The notes under the pieces: model-generated | Database searches by the model: none | What the model was told of the DNA's origin: nothing | What the model saw: only the letters and a program-made list of their open reading frames with translations | Made by a program: the position numbers and the translations under genes | Part shown: positions 34,690 through 42,938 of the stretch, in pieces | Layout of the letters: each line of letters opens with the position of its first letter | Position numbering within the stretch: position 1 is the stretch's first letter | NCBI GenBank assembly: GCA_038316355.1 | Contig: JBBQAO010000004.1 | Coordinates: 35,337 to 99,336, forward strand | Source: Ga0077527 sp038316355 | GTDB lineage: Bacteria; Pseudomonadota; Gammaproteobacteria; Burkholderiales; SG8-41 | DNA: 64,000 nucleotides | Reading direction: 5' to 3'

Positions 34690-35010
34690 GTGGCGGACTG
34701 GGTCAAGGTGGCGGCGGTCGGCGAGATCGTTCCGGGTGCCTGCAAAGTGGCTGATGTCGACGGCGTAGCGGTTGCCGTATTCAACCTTGGCGGCGAATAT
34801 TTCGCGATCGAGGACGTCTGCACCCACGACGGCGGCGAACTCGCCAGCGGCACCATCGAAGGTGAGCAGGTCGTATGTCCGCGCCATGGCGCACGCTTCT
34901 GCATACGCAGCGGCGAGGCGCTGTCGGCGCCAGCCTATGAGCCGACGGCAAAATTTCCGTTGCGCATCGAAAACGGTTTTATCGAAATCCAGGACGACCG
35001 CTGGGACTAG
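34690..35010 (+). CDS. Rieske-type [2Fe-2S] ferredoxin
   Basis: A 106-residue stand-alone Rieske protein. The ligands are Cys44/His46 (CTHDGG) and Cys63/His66 (CPRHG). Extra Cys71 follows. It has no signal peptide, so it works in the cytoplasm as an electron carrier. A similar small Rieske protein ends several bacterial suf operons, where it probably supplies electrons for cluster assembly; this role is inferred. The GTG start lies two bases after the nfu stop. Confidence 0.85.
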   Translation: MADWVKVAAVGEIVPGACKVADVDGVAVAVFNLGGEYFAIEDVCTHDGGELASGTIEGEQVVCPRHGARFCIRSGEALSAPAYEPTAKFPLRIENGFIEIQDDRWD

Positions 35011-35182
35011 CAGGGCAGTGATGAACGCCCCCCCCAAGGGGAATTTCTTCGGGGCGCGGAATGAGGAGCAGGAGACTGCTGGATCTGTCGCTTCCAGCCA
35101 GTGGCGCAACATTGCCAAAATCGCGGATGGCGGTCACAATCCCCTGCAGGTAAGTCGGACATTTCAACCGGGGGAGACCAGT

Positions 35183-36175
35183 ATGAAATCCAGTGCTGTT
35201 AGTCGTGTCATCGCGCACCTTTGCGCTGTCGTCGCCACTGTTGCGCCAATTTTTGCGGGTGCGCAGCAGTATCCATCGCGACCGTTGCTGATCGTCGCCC
35301 CTTTTGGTGCCGGCGGTGATTCGGATATCGCTGCCCGCAATCTGGCTGCGGTATTGCCGAAATACCTCAAACAGAACACCGTGGTGCTCAACAAGGTGGG
35401 GGCCAGCGGCGCGATCGGTTCCGAGTACGTCAAGAACGCTGCCCCGGATGGTTACACCTTTTTACTGGCGCGCGTTGGTTCACAGGCTACGCTGCCGGCG
35501 CTGAAACCCGACCTCAGCTACAAGTGGAATGACTTTTCTTTCCTCGGCATTCTTGAGCTCAACCCTTATGTCTGCGCGGTGGTTGCGGATTCCCAGTACA
35601 AAACTTTTGGCGAGCTGGTCGAAGGTATCCGCAGGAATCCAGGCAAGCTGAAATACAGCACGGCCGGCGTCGGCACCATCCACGAAATGGGACCGCAACT
35701 GCTGTTCGACGCGCAGAAGCTGGGCAAGGATGCCGGGAACCAGATTCCGTACAAGAGCGGCAGTGAAGCGGCAACCGCCCTGCTCGGTCGCCATGTCGAT
35801 TTCAGCTGTTCCAACCTCGGCACCGTGCTTGGCTTTATCAAGAACAAGCAGATGCGCGCACTGGTGACAACGACACCAGAGCGTTTCAAGGAAATTCCTG
35901 ATGTTCCGACGGCGAAAGAGGCCGGTTATCCGGCGTTGGAACGCATCATCGGCTGGAGCGCGCTCTACGGACCGCCGAAAATGGACCGCAAGCTCATCGC
36001 TGTCTGGGGCGAAACCCTGCAGAAAGTCGGTAAAGATGCGCAGTGGATCAACGCGACTGAAAGAGTCGGCTCGGTGCCGCACATCAAGTCGCCGGAGGCC
36101 ACCGCGGCGTATGTCAAAGAGCAGTACGAGACTTACTACAAGCTGGGCAAGGCGCTGAATATCGTGCTGCAGTGA
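35183..36175 (+). CDS. Bug/TctC-family periplasmic solute-binding protein
   Basis: A 330-residue secreted receptor. The signal peptide runs to about residue 27 (APIFAGAQ), then the family opening YPSRPLLIVAPFGAGGDSDIAARNLA. The start at 35183 follows a GGGGGAGA ribosome site. It carries more divergence than the other Bug proteins in the window, with several cysteines. No transporter membrane genes are adjacent. Confidence 0.88.
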   Translation: MKSSAVSRVIAHLCAVVATVAPIFAGAQQYPSRPLLIVAPFGAGGDSDIAARNLAAVLPKYLKQNTVVLNKVGASGAIGSEYVKNAAPDGYTFLLARVGSQATLPALKPDLSYKWNDFSFLGILELNPYVCAVVADSQYKTFGELVEGIRRNPGKLKYSTAGVGTIHEMGPQLLFDAQKLGKDAGNQIPYKSGSEAATALLGRHVDFSCSNLGTVLGFIKNKQMRALVTTTPERFKEIPDVPTAKEAGYPALERIIGWSALYGPPKMDRKLIAVWGETLQKVGKDAQWINATERVGSVPHIKSPEATAAYVKEQYETYYKLGKALNIVLQ

Positions 36176-36180
36176 AATTG

Positions 36181-36407
36181 TGAATGGGTGAAGGGTTGAA
36201 GGGTTGAAGGGTTGAAGGGTTGAAGGGTTGAAGGGTTGAAGGGTTGAAGGGGTGAAGGGGTGAATGGGTGAATGGGTGAAGGGGTGAAGGGGTGAATGGG
36301 TGAAGGGGTGAAGGGGTGAAGGTGGCACTGCAAAAGTGTTGTAATTGCGTCGTCCGGGTGAATGAAGGTTTTTCCCCCTTCACGCCTTCACTCATTCACA
36401 GCTTCAC
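36181..36407. repeat. 8-bp tandem repeat array (18 units) with a facing 4-unit array
   Basis: From 36181 to 36324, 18 perfect-length octamers of the form TGAAGGGT, TGAAGGGG or TGAATGGG run head to tail. At 36376-36407 four octamers of the same family lie in the opposite orientation (CCCTTCAC, GCCTTCAC, TCATTCAC, AGCTTCAC). The two arrays can pair as a hairpin around a 51-base loop. The region is between the Bug gene and the membrane hydrolase gene and codes for nothing credible. Confidence 0.92.
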
Positions 36408-36416
36408 GGGTTAAGC

Positions 36417-37463
36417 ATGGATACCCTGACCCACGCGCTGTCCGGTGCGCTGCTGGCGCGTGCCACCGCCGGCATTGAAAAACCGGCACTGCCGACGGGC
36501 CGCCGTGTGGCCATCGGCGCACTGGTGGCAGCCTTTCCCGACATCGACTTTGTTGCATCGTGGATTTCGCCGCTGGCCTATCTCTACCATCACCGCGGAG
36601 TCACTCATTCGCTGCTGATGCTGCCACTGTGGACTATCCTGCTGGCGTGGATTTTCACGCTGATCTGGCGCAGTGGTCCTGGCTGGAAGGCTTATGTACC
36701 GGTGGTGGCGATGTCCCTGGCGGCGCATATCGCCGGCGACTGGATCACCACCTTTGGCACCATGATTTTTGCGCCGCTGTCTGATTACCGTCAAGGCATC
36801 GGCACTACCTTCATCATCGACCTCTGGTTCTCCGGCATCATCACCACCGGCCTGCTGCTGTCGTTGGTATGGCGCCGGTCGCGCCTGCCGGCGATGGCGG
36901 GGGTGATCGTGCTGGTCGGCTATGTGCTGATGCAATCAGTGCTGCTGCAGCGCGCCGTCGATTTCGGCGAGCAATATGCTGCGGCGGAACACATGGAGCA
37001 GGTGCGGGTCACCGCCATGCCGCGGCCGGTATCGCCGTTCAACTGGATGGTCGTGATCGAGGATCAGCGGGGTTACCACTACAGCCACATCAACCTGATC
37101 CGCAAGCAGGTGCTGCAGGCGGGGGATGATGCCGGCTTCATTGCGATGCTTGATGCCGCGTACCGTCCGCTCGATCAGGCGATCTGGGAAGCTGATGTGC
37201 GTTACGGCCGCGGTTCGCAGGGCGCCGTGGTTCGCGCGGTGTTGGAGCATCCGGAGTTTACGTTCTTCCGCTGGTTCGCGGCGTATCCGGCGCTGCACCG
37301 CATCGACAGCGAAGCTTCATCGCTGTGCATCTGGTTCAAGGATCTGCGTTTCCTCACACCCGGGCGTGACGAGTTTCCCTTCATCTACGGCATGTGCGGC
37401 AAGGGCGCGGGGCCGATGCGGCCCTACCGCCTCGACGGCGAGCGGCGTTTCCCCGTCTACTGA
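36417..37463 (+). CDS. Inner-membrane metal-dependent hydrolase, YdjM/DUF457 family
   Basis: A 348-residue membrane protein. The family signature is at the start (DTLTHALSGALLARA), followed by FPDIDF and HRGVTHSLLMLPL, whose His and Asp residues suggest metal binding. Four to five membrane helices span about residues 60-190. The C-terminal half (190-348) is soluble and probably periplasmic. Function within the family is largely unknown; it resembles LexA-regulated YdjM proteins. Confidence 0.8.
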   Translation: MDTLTHALSGALLARATAGIEKPALPTGRRVAIGALVAAFPDIDFVASWISPLAYLYHHRGVTHSLLMLPLWTILLAWIFTLIWRSGPGWKAYVPVVAMSLAAHIAGDWITTFGTMIFAPLSDYRQGIGTTFIIDLWFSGIITTGLLLSLVWRRSRLPAMAGVIVLVGYVLMQSVLLQRAVDFGEQYAAAEHMEQVRVTAMPRPVSPFNWMVVIEDQRGYHYSHINLIRKQVLQAGDDAGFIAMLDAAYRPLDQAIWEADVRYGRGSQGAVVRAVLEHPEFTFFRWFAAYPALHRIDSEASSLCIWFKDLRFLTPGRDEFPFIYGMCGKGAGPMRPYRLDGERRFPVY

Positions 37464-37655
37464 TTTTCACGCGCTGCCCGCTTGCAGTGCATCCCGCTGG
37501 CATGTGCACCGGGCGATGCGCCTGTATGCCGCAGCAATTGCTACCTGGCCCGGCAAGGCGGCTTTCCCGGATTGGCGCTTAAATTGCCAATGATTTTGAT
37601 CGTAGTTCCTGAAGCAGCCTTCATGGGGAGGGGCGTGAAGGTCTGAATCATTTAT

Positions 37656-37784
37656 GGGCACCTCTATAAATTCACCAAACACCGTTCGGGCTGAGCCCGT
37701 CGAAGAATTTTACCAATAAAACAACAGCTTAGTGAGAATTCCCTTCGACAAGCTCAGTGCGAACGTTCATTTACAGAGGTGCCC
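37656..37784. mobile_element. 129-bp MITE-like element with terminal inverted repeats and 4-bp target duplication
   Basis: The ends are GGGCACCTCTATAAA and its near-perfect complement TTTACAGAGGTGCCC. TTAT directly flanks both ends, a 4-bp target duplication. Inside lies a nested palindrome with arms CGTTCGGGCTGAGC and GCTCAGTGCGAACG, related to the REP-like element at 21946-22027. It is too short to code for a transposase. It ends four bases before an ATG for the small membrane protein gene. The rest of the 37464-37803 gap shows nothing I can assign. Confidence 0.8.
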
Positions 37785-37803
37785 TTATATGGAGAGACAG
37801 GCC

Positions 37804-37983
37804 ATGATCAATGCCGGATTTGTCGACTTCCTGTTGACTGGCTACATCGGCCCCGCGCTGTTGCTGTTTATCCCACTGATGATTGCAGCCTGCCTGATCA
37901 GCAAGCACCAAGAGCAGACAGCCTCTGCGGAGCAAAAGGCGGCGGCAGAGCGGGAGTTGCCGCTGGGCAGCGCCGGACGCTGA
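37804..37983 (+). CDS. Small single-span membrane protein
   Basis: A 59-residue protein with one membrane helix (about residues 13-31, YIGPALLLFIPLMIAACLI) and a charged C-terminal tail. The ATG at 37804 has a GGAGAG ribosome site seven bases upstream; an earlier in-frame ATG at 37789 is possible. It is followed by an exported protein and a cytochrome c, so it may be part of a small respiratory or electron-transfer cluster. I do not recognise the family. Confidence 0.55.
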   Translation: MINAGFVDFLLTGYIGPALLLFIPLMIAACLISKHQEQTASAEQKAAAERELPLGSAGR

Positions 37984-38042
37984 CGCGGCACAGTTTGACG
38001 CAAGTCAATCCGCGGCGGCGCCAGCACTGGCAGACTGGCGCC

Positions 38043-38336
38043 ATGGAAAACCGCTACCTGCTGCCGTTCTGCGCCGTAACGGCGTTTGCACTGCTCTGTG
38101 GCGCGTTGCCGCCAGCGACCGCCGCGGACCCCGCGCAGTTTCAGCGCGAAATCATTCCGGGTTCCGAACTGATGACTGCGCAGGAGCGCGAACGCTACCG
38201 CTTGCGTCTGGGCGGTGCCGGCACCCCCGAAGAGCGCGAGCGACTGCGCGCCGAGCATGTCAGGGCGATGGAGAAACGCGCGCAACTGCGCGGCCTGCAA
38301 GTGATCGATTATTCACGCCTGAAAACCGCACCGTAA
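38043..38336 (+). CDS. Small exported hypothetical protein next to a cytochrome c
   Basis: A 97-residue protein. Residues 1-27 form a signal peptide ending in TAA. The mature part is highly charged and helical (LMTAQERERYRLRLGGAGTPEERERLRAEH), ending with VIDYSRLKTAP. Its last base overlaps the ATG of the cytochrome gene, so the two are coupled. No family is recognised. Confidence 0.65.
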   Translation: MENRYLLPFCAVTAFALLCGALPPATAADPAQFQREIIPGSELMTAQERERYRLRLGGAGTPEERERLRAEHVRAMEKRAQLRGLQVIDYSRLKTAP

Positions 38337-38608
38337 TGCGCCTGCTGCTGGTGATGGTCATGCTGTGCGCCCCGGTTGCTGTATACGCCGCCGGTGACCC
38401 GGTGCGTGGCGAAAAACCGCATGCCTCCTGCCTGGGATGCCACGGCACTGCGCTGTATGTGCCGCCGCAGGCCAAGGTCAAAACCCTGGCAGCGTTGAAA
38501 AAGGAAATCGTGCGCTGGAACGATCGCATGAATCCCAAATTCAACGCGCAGGAGATCGATGATCTTCTGGCGTACCTGAACCGTGATTTCTACAAATTTC
38601 CGCCTTAA
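38336..38608 (+). CDS. Small periplasmic c-type cytochrome
   Basis: A 90-residue cytochrome with a signal peptide (about 1-19) and one haem motif, Cys32-x-x-Cys35-His36 (CLGCH). A methionine at about residue 65 is a possible sixth ligand. The ending (EIDDLLAYLNRDFYKFPP) is like the last helix of class I cytochromes. It follows the small exported protein by a one-base overlap. An electron carrier role is clear; the partner is not. Confidence 0.85.
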   Translation: MRLLLVMVMLCAPVAVYAAGDPVRGEKPHASCLGCHGTALYVPPQAKVKTLAALKKEIVRWNDRMNPKFNAQEIDDLLAYLNRDFYKFPP

Positions 38609-38661
38609 TCTGGTCCATCAGGACATGCGGCGGGTTTACACAAGCAATTGATTTAATTAAA

Positions 38662-39504
38662 TTAATTTTGCTCTGCCGACAGCAGCCAGAGCATCGCATC
38701 CAGCCCCGAGTGATTCAACGCATAGGTTGTCTTCTCGCGTACCACCGGTTTGGCGCGATAAGCGACGCTGACTTCACACTCCGCCATGAATTTCAGGTCG
38801 TTCGCGCCGTCGCCGACACCGGCAATCTGCGCGCGTGAAATGCCGAGCTCCGTTGCCACGCGCCGCAGCGCTGCAAGCTTGGCGTCAGCGTTGACGATGT
38901 CGCCGATGACGTTGCCTGTCAATTTCCCGTTGCTGATCTCGAGCACGTTCGAGTGTGTGTAGTCGAGTCTGGCGCGTGTCTTCAGCCGGTCGGTCATGTA
39001 GGTGAAGCCGCCGGACACCAGCAGTGTCTTGATGCCTGCCGCACGGATTTTTTCCAGCATGGTTTCCGCGCCTGGCGAAAACCGCAGCCGTTCGTCGTAG
39101 ACGCGCTGCAGTGCGGATTCATCCAGCCCCTTCAGCAATGCCAGCCGCCGCCGCAGGCTCTCGTCGTATTCGATTTCGCCGCGCATCGCACTTTCGGTGA
39201 TCTTTGCAACCCCGGCCTTGATGCCGACCATGTCGGCCAACTCGTCAATGGTTTCCATGGTGATCAGCGTCGAATCCATGTCCATTACCAGCAGTTTGAA
39301 GTCAGTGAGCTTGCGGCCTTCGGGCACGAAGCCGTGATCCAGTTTTGCTGCGGCACACAGCTCGGCGATGCCGTCCGCGGGCTGCGCAATGCACAGGCGG
39401 AACGCGTTGCCGGACAAGCGGTCGATGGCACCAGCGCCGGAGAGCTTGGCGAGCTGCTTGAGATCGGCGGTTTCGATGTCCGCGCCCTGGATGACGAGAT
39501 GCAT
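38662..39504 (-). CDS. serB: Phosphoserine phosphatase
   Basis: A 280-residue HAD-family phosphatase that makes serine from phosphoserine. The nucleophile is Asp75 and the acid Asp77 (VMDMDSTL). Motif II is SGGF and motif III GDGANDL. An N-terminal ACT-like regulatory segment spans about residues 1-65. The ATG at 39504 is chosen because homologous sequence begins there; a longer reading to 39645 is low in complexity and unlikely. Confidence 0.94.
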   Translation of the reverse strand: MHLVIQGADIETADLKQLAKLSGAGAIDRLSGNAFRLCIAQPADGIAELCAAAKLDHGFVPEGRKLTDFKLLVMDMDSTLITMETIDELADMVGIKAGVAKITESAMRGEIEYDESLRRRLALLKGLDESALQRVYDERLRFSPGAETMLEKIRAAGIKTLLVSGGFTYMTDRLKTRARLDYTHSNVLEISNGKLTGNVIGDIVNADAKLAALRRVATELGISRAQIAGVGDGANDLKFMAECEVSVAYRAKPVVREKTTYALNHSGLDAMLWLLSAEQN

Positions 39505-39562
39505 GTCAGCTTCCGGAAAAAGAGCGGCGATTATAGCGGAGGCGCCGCCGTGGCCCGGCGTG

Positions 39563-40342
39563 TCAGGGCGTGGTGATCCACGCGGCGATACGATTGACGA
39601 CCTCGAGCTCAATGCCGTTGAAGCCGTGATGGGCGCGCGCCTCACAGGGATCGCCGGTGCTGATGCCGCCGTCGAAAGTGATCAGTTCCTTGCGCGGTGG
39701 CGTTGTCAGTTTTTCCATCAACCGCGGCACGTCGCTGTACAGGCAGACGCGGCAACTGTCCTCGCGGTGATGCGCGACCAGCACGGGGATGCGGATGCGG
39801 TCCAGTGCCATCTCCGGCACGGCGCGGCTGCGCGGATCGTTGAGCACGGTGGCGGTGAGCACGATGCCGTCAGGCCCGCCTTCATCCCGCGGCAGGCGGG
39901 TGGCGATATGGCCCACGGATTGGGTGCCGCGGCTGGTGCCGATCAGCCACACCGGGATTTTCGCCTGCTGCCGCAGCCAGGCGATGACGGCTTTGACGTC
40001 GGCGACATGCTCCTCGGTCTGGCGATAGCCGGATAAAAATGGGTGAGACTGTTTGTCGGACGGCGCGTCGATGACCACCGTGGTCAGGCCCTGATCGGCG
40101 ACCAGCTGGCGCGAGCGCACCAGGAAATTGCCGCTGCGCCTGATGCTGCCGTCAGGCTGGGTCTGGATGCCGCCGTCCCCGCCGGCGAACAGGATGACGG
40201 CTGCTCTTGGTTTGTCCGGGGTGATGACAAGGATGCGCTGGGTGACGCCGGGGCGCGAGGGCAGATCCACCACCTGTGGTGCTTGCGCCCGGGTCGCTGA
40301 TGCAGTGACCAGCAATAGCAGTAAGCAGCCGATTTTCATCAT
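39563..40342 (-). CDS. Exported alpha/beta hydrolase
   Basis: A 259-residue protein with a signal peptide (about 1-19) and an alpha/beta hydrolase core. The nucleophile elbow is GTSRGT, and an early GGDGG may form the oxyanion hole. Two cysteines close together (CRVC) may be oxidised in the periplasm. The ATG at 40342 overlaps the ynfA stop, indicating coupled translation. Substrate unknown. Confidence 0.72.
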   Translation of the reverse strand: MMKIGCLLLLLVTASATRAQAPQVVDLPSRPGVTQRILVITPDKPRAAVILFAGGDGGIQTQPDGSIRRSGNFLVRSRQLVADQGLTTVVIDAPSDKQSHPFLSGYRQTEEHVADVKAVIAWLRQQAKIPVWLIGTSRGTQSVGHIATRLPRDEGGPDGIVLTATVLNDPRSRAVPEMALDRIRIPVLVAHHREDSCRVCLYSDVPRLMEKLTTPPRKELITFDGGISTGDPCEARAHHGFNGIELEVVNRIAAWITTP

Positions 40343-40671
40343 GCCGGACGTGGCGCAAACAGAATGATGGCCATGCCGGCGATGGCAACTGTGGCACCGG
40401 TCAGATCCCAAACCGTCGGGCGGATGCCGTCCACGGTCCATAACCACAGGATGGCCACGGCGACATACACGCCGCCGTATGCGGCATAGACGCGGCCGGC
40501 AGCGGCGGGATGCAGCGTCAGCAGCCAGACAAACAGCGCCAGCGCCACCGCAGCGGGAGCCAACACCCACAGCGGTGCCCCCTTGTTCAGCCACAGGTAA
40601 GGCAGGTAACAGCCGACAATTTCGGCCAGGGCGGTGACGATGAACAGGGCCAGTGTCTTGAGTTCAAACAT
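40339..40671 (-). CDS. YnfA-family (UPF0060) small multidrug-resistance-like membrane protein
   Basis: A 110-residue protein with four membrane helices. The family signature AEIVGCYLPYLWL and the later AYGGVYVAVAILWLW are clear. YnfA proteins resemble small multidrug exporters. It overlaps the upstream hypothetical gene and the downstream hydrolase, so three genes form one transcript. Confidence 0.9.
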   Translation of the reverse strand: MFELKTLALFIVTALAEIVGCYLPYLWLNKGAPLWVLAPAAVALALFVWLLTLHPAAAGRVYAAYGGVYVAVAILWLWTVDGIRPTVWDLTGATVAIAGMAIILFAPRPA

Positions 40672-40948
40672 GGCGGGCCTGCTCGCTCTGGCATTGATAG
40701 ATGACCGCGTAAGCTTTTTCGGCCACGGCGTCGTCCATCAGGCAGCCGACGGCTTCGATGAATTCGCGCGGCGCCTCCGCGATCAGCAGGTCGGTGATCC
40801 AGGCATGAACCACGCCCTGGCGCTGCGCATCGGGCATCGCAAGCAGACGCTCAAGGGTTGCGTTGATCTGCGGGTCGTCGCACGCGGCTTTGAGCAGGCC
40901 GACAAAGCCTTCGATGTCAGCGACGGAGCGGGGTGCGGGAGTTGTCAT
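40664..40948 (-). CDS. Small hypothetical protein upstream of ynfA
   Basis: A 94-residue soluble, mainly helical protein (ADIEGFVGLLKAACDDPQINATLERLLAMPD). There is no signal peptide. It overlaps ynfA by eight bases and is the first gene of the minus-strand trio. I do not recognise the family. Confidence 0.65.
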   Translation of the reverse strand: MTTPAPRSVADIEGFVGLLKAACDDPQINATLERLLAMPDAQRQGVVHAWITDLLIAEAPREFIEAVGCLMDDAVAEKAYAVIYQCQSEQARHV

Positions 40949-41084
40949 GGCAATATTGTAGCCGCGGCCGTCACGTCCTGAGGCGGCATCATATCTAATT
41001 GATTTAATTGATAAAAAATATCGCTTATAATGCGCGCCGCAACGCGTTCAGTGCATTCCGCCTGGGCTGCGCACAAGGTTTCAG

Positions 41085-42701
41085 ATGAGCATAAGCAAAG
41101 AAGTCTCGCGGCGACGCACCTTCGCCATCATTTCGCATCCGGACGCGGGTAAAACCACGCTGACTGAAAAATTGCTGCTGTTCGCCGGCGCGATTCACAT
41201 TGCCGGCAGCGTCAAGTCGCGCAAGGCCTCGCGTTACGCGACGTCCGACTGGATGGAGATCGAAAAGCAGCGCGGCATTTCGGTGGCGAGTTCGGTGATG
41301 CAGATGGAGTACCGCGACTGCGTGATCAACCTGCTCGACACGCCCGGTCACCGTGATTTTTCCGAAGACACCTATCGCGTGCTGACTGCCGTGGATGCGG
41401 CGCTGATGGTAATCGACGCCGCCAACGGTATCGAGCCGCAGACGCTGCGTCTGCTGCAGGTCTGCCGCGCGCAGAACACGCCGGTGATCACCTTCATCAA
41501 CAAGATGGACCGTGAAGTGCGCGAGCCGACCGATCTGGTCGATGAGATCGAACGCACGCTGGGCATGCCGGTGGTGCCCTGCACCTGGCCTATTGGCATG
41601 GGTAAACAGTTCAAGGGCGTTTTCGATCTGCGCAACGACCGCATGCGCGTGTTTACTGCCGGCGAAGACCGCGTTGGCGCCAATGAAGATGAAATCATTT
41701 CGGGTATCGACAACCCGGAGATCACCGCCCGTTACGGCGACATCTTCACCCACGCCCGTCAGGAAATCGAACTGGTGCAGGGCGTATCGCCGACCTATGA
41801 CCGCGAGACCTTCCTTGCCGGTAAACAGACGCCGCTGTTTTTCGGTTCGGCGATCAACAACTTCGGCGTGCAGGAAGTGCTCGATGCGGTTATTGACTTC
41901 GCGTCGCCGCCGCGGCCGCATAAGGCGCTGCAGCGCATCGTCGATCCGGTGGAGCCGAAATTCTCCGGCGTGGTGTTCAAGATCCAGGCCAATATGGATC
42001 CGGGCCATCGTGACCGTGTGGCCTTCATTCGTGTCTGCTCCGGGCGGTTCGAGCGCAGCATGCGCCTGAAAAACTGCCGCACCGACAAGTTTTTTCGCCC
42101 GAGCAGCGTGGTGTCCTTCCTGTCGCAACGCCGCGAGCAGGTCGAGGATGCCTACGCCGGCGACATCATCGGCATTCCCAATCACGGTGTGCTGCAGTTG
42201 GGTGACACGCTGACCGAAGGTGAAGATCTGCAGTTCACCGGACTGCCGTTTTTCGCGCCGGAACTGTTCCAGACCGTCGAGGTCGCCGATCCACTGCGCA
42301 GCAAGCAGTTGCGCACCGGTCTGATGCAGTTGGGCGAAGAGGGCGCGATCCAGGTGTTCAAACCGGTGGCTGGTACCCTGCTGCTGCTCGGTGCTGTCGG
42401 CCAGTTGCAGTTCGAAGTGGTCGCGCACCGCTTGAAACACGAATACGGCTGCGAAGCGCGGCTGGCGCCGGCACGTTATGTCGCAGCGCGTTGGGTGACC
42501 TGTGATGACGAACGCGAACTGCAGCGTTTTATCGATGCCAACTCGCACCGCGTGGCACATGACGCGGTGGGCGCGCCTGCCTTCCTTGCGACCAATTCAA
42601 TCGAAATTGATGTCGCCACCGAGCAGTGGCCGAAAATCAAATTCCACGCACTGCGCGAGCACGCCGGACTGATCTTTCATTCCAACAGCGCAGTGAGTTA
42701 A
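41085..42701 (+). CDS. prfC: Peptide chain release factor 3
   Basis: A 538-residue translational GTPase that removes RF1 and RF2 from the ribosome after termination. The G motifs are visible: HPDAGKTT (G1), RGIS (G2), DTPGH (G3) and NKMD (G4). Domain 2 and the RF3-specific C-terminal domain follow (from about 270). Length matches the family. It stands alone, with an AT-rich promoter region upstream (40990-41035). Confidence 0.95.
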   Translation: MSISKEVSRRRTFAIISHPDAGKTTLTEKLLLFAGAIHIAGSVKSRKASRYATSDWMEIEKQRGISVASSVMQMEYRDCVINLLDTPGHRDFSEDTYRVLTAVDAALMVIDAANGIEPQTLRLLQVCRAQNTPVITFINKMDREVREPTDLVDEIERTLGMPVVPCTWPIGMGKQFKGVFDLRNDRMRVFTAGEDRVGANEDEIISGIDNPEITARYGDIFTHARQEIELVQGVSPTYDRETFLAGKQTPLFFGSAINNFGVQEVLDAVIDFASPPRPHKALQRIVDPVEPKFSGVVFKIQANMDPGHRDRVAFIRVCSGRFERSMRLKNCRTDKFFRPSSVVSFLSQRREQVEDAYAGDIIGIPNHGVLQLGDTLTEGEDLQFTGLPFFAPELFQTVEVADPLRSKQLRTGLMQLGEEGAIQVFKPVAGTLLLLGAVGQLQFEVVAHRLKHEYGCEARLAPARYVAARWVTCDDERELQRFIDANSHRVAHDAVGAPAFLATNSIEIDVATEQWPKIKFHALREHAGLIFHSNSAVS

Positions 42702-42763
42702 AGCGATATCAAAATCAAAAAGGCATGAACCCCCGCTGAACGCGGATTAACGCCGATCAATAT

Positions 42764-42893
42764 GCAGCCCGGATGAGGCCGTAGGCCGTTATCCGGGGGA
42801 TGGTGGTTTGCTCGACTGAACACCTCAACATCCATCCCCCGGATTGCGCCCCGCAGGAAGTCCCCTTGGGGACGCTCCGCTCATCCGGGCTAC
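42764..42893. repeat. 130-bp imperfect palindrome downstream of prfC
   Basis: Outer arms GCAGCCCGGATGAG and CTCATCCGGGCTAC enclose perfect 13-bp inner arms ATCCGGGGGATGG (42791) and CCATCCCCCGGAT (42832). The GCCCGGATGAG word is typical of dispersed proteobacterial repeats. The gap 42702-42938 has no gene. Confidence 0.75.
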
Positions 42894-42938
42894 GGGAACT
42901 GATGTCCCATTCCGGTGCGATGAGTGAAGCGGTGTTTT

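Noticed and set aside
36181..36324. Possible CRISPR array
   Set aside because: Units are directly adjacent octamers with no spacers.
35480..36328. Minus-strand reading frame beginning with Pro/His/Phe/Thr repeats
   Set aside because: The repeats are the translation of the 8-bp array and the rest is antisense to a Bug gene.
41025..42560. Minus-strand reading frame of 511 codons
   Set aside because: Antisense shadow of prfC; His/Arg/Gln-rich composition with no fold or motif.
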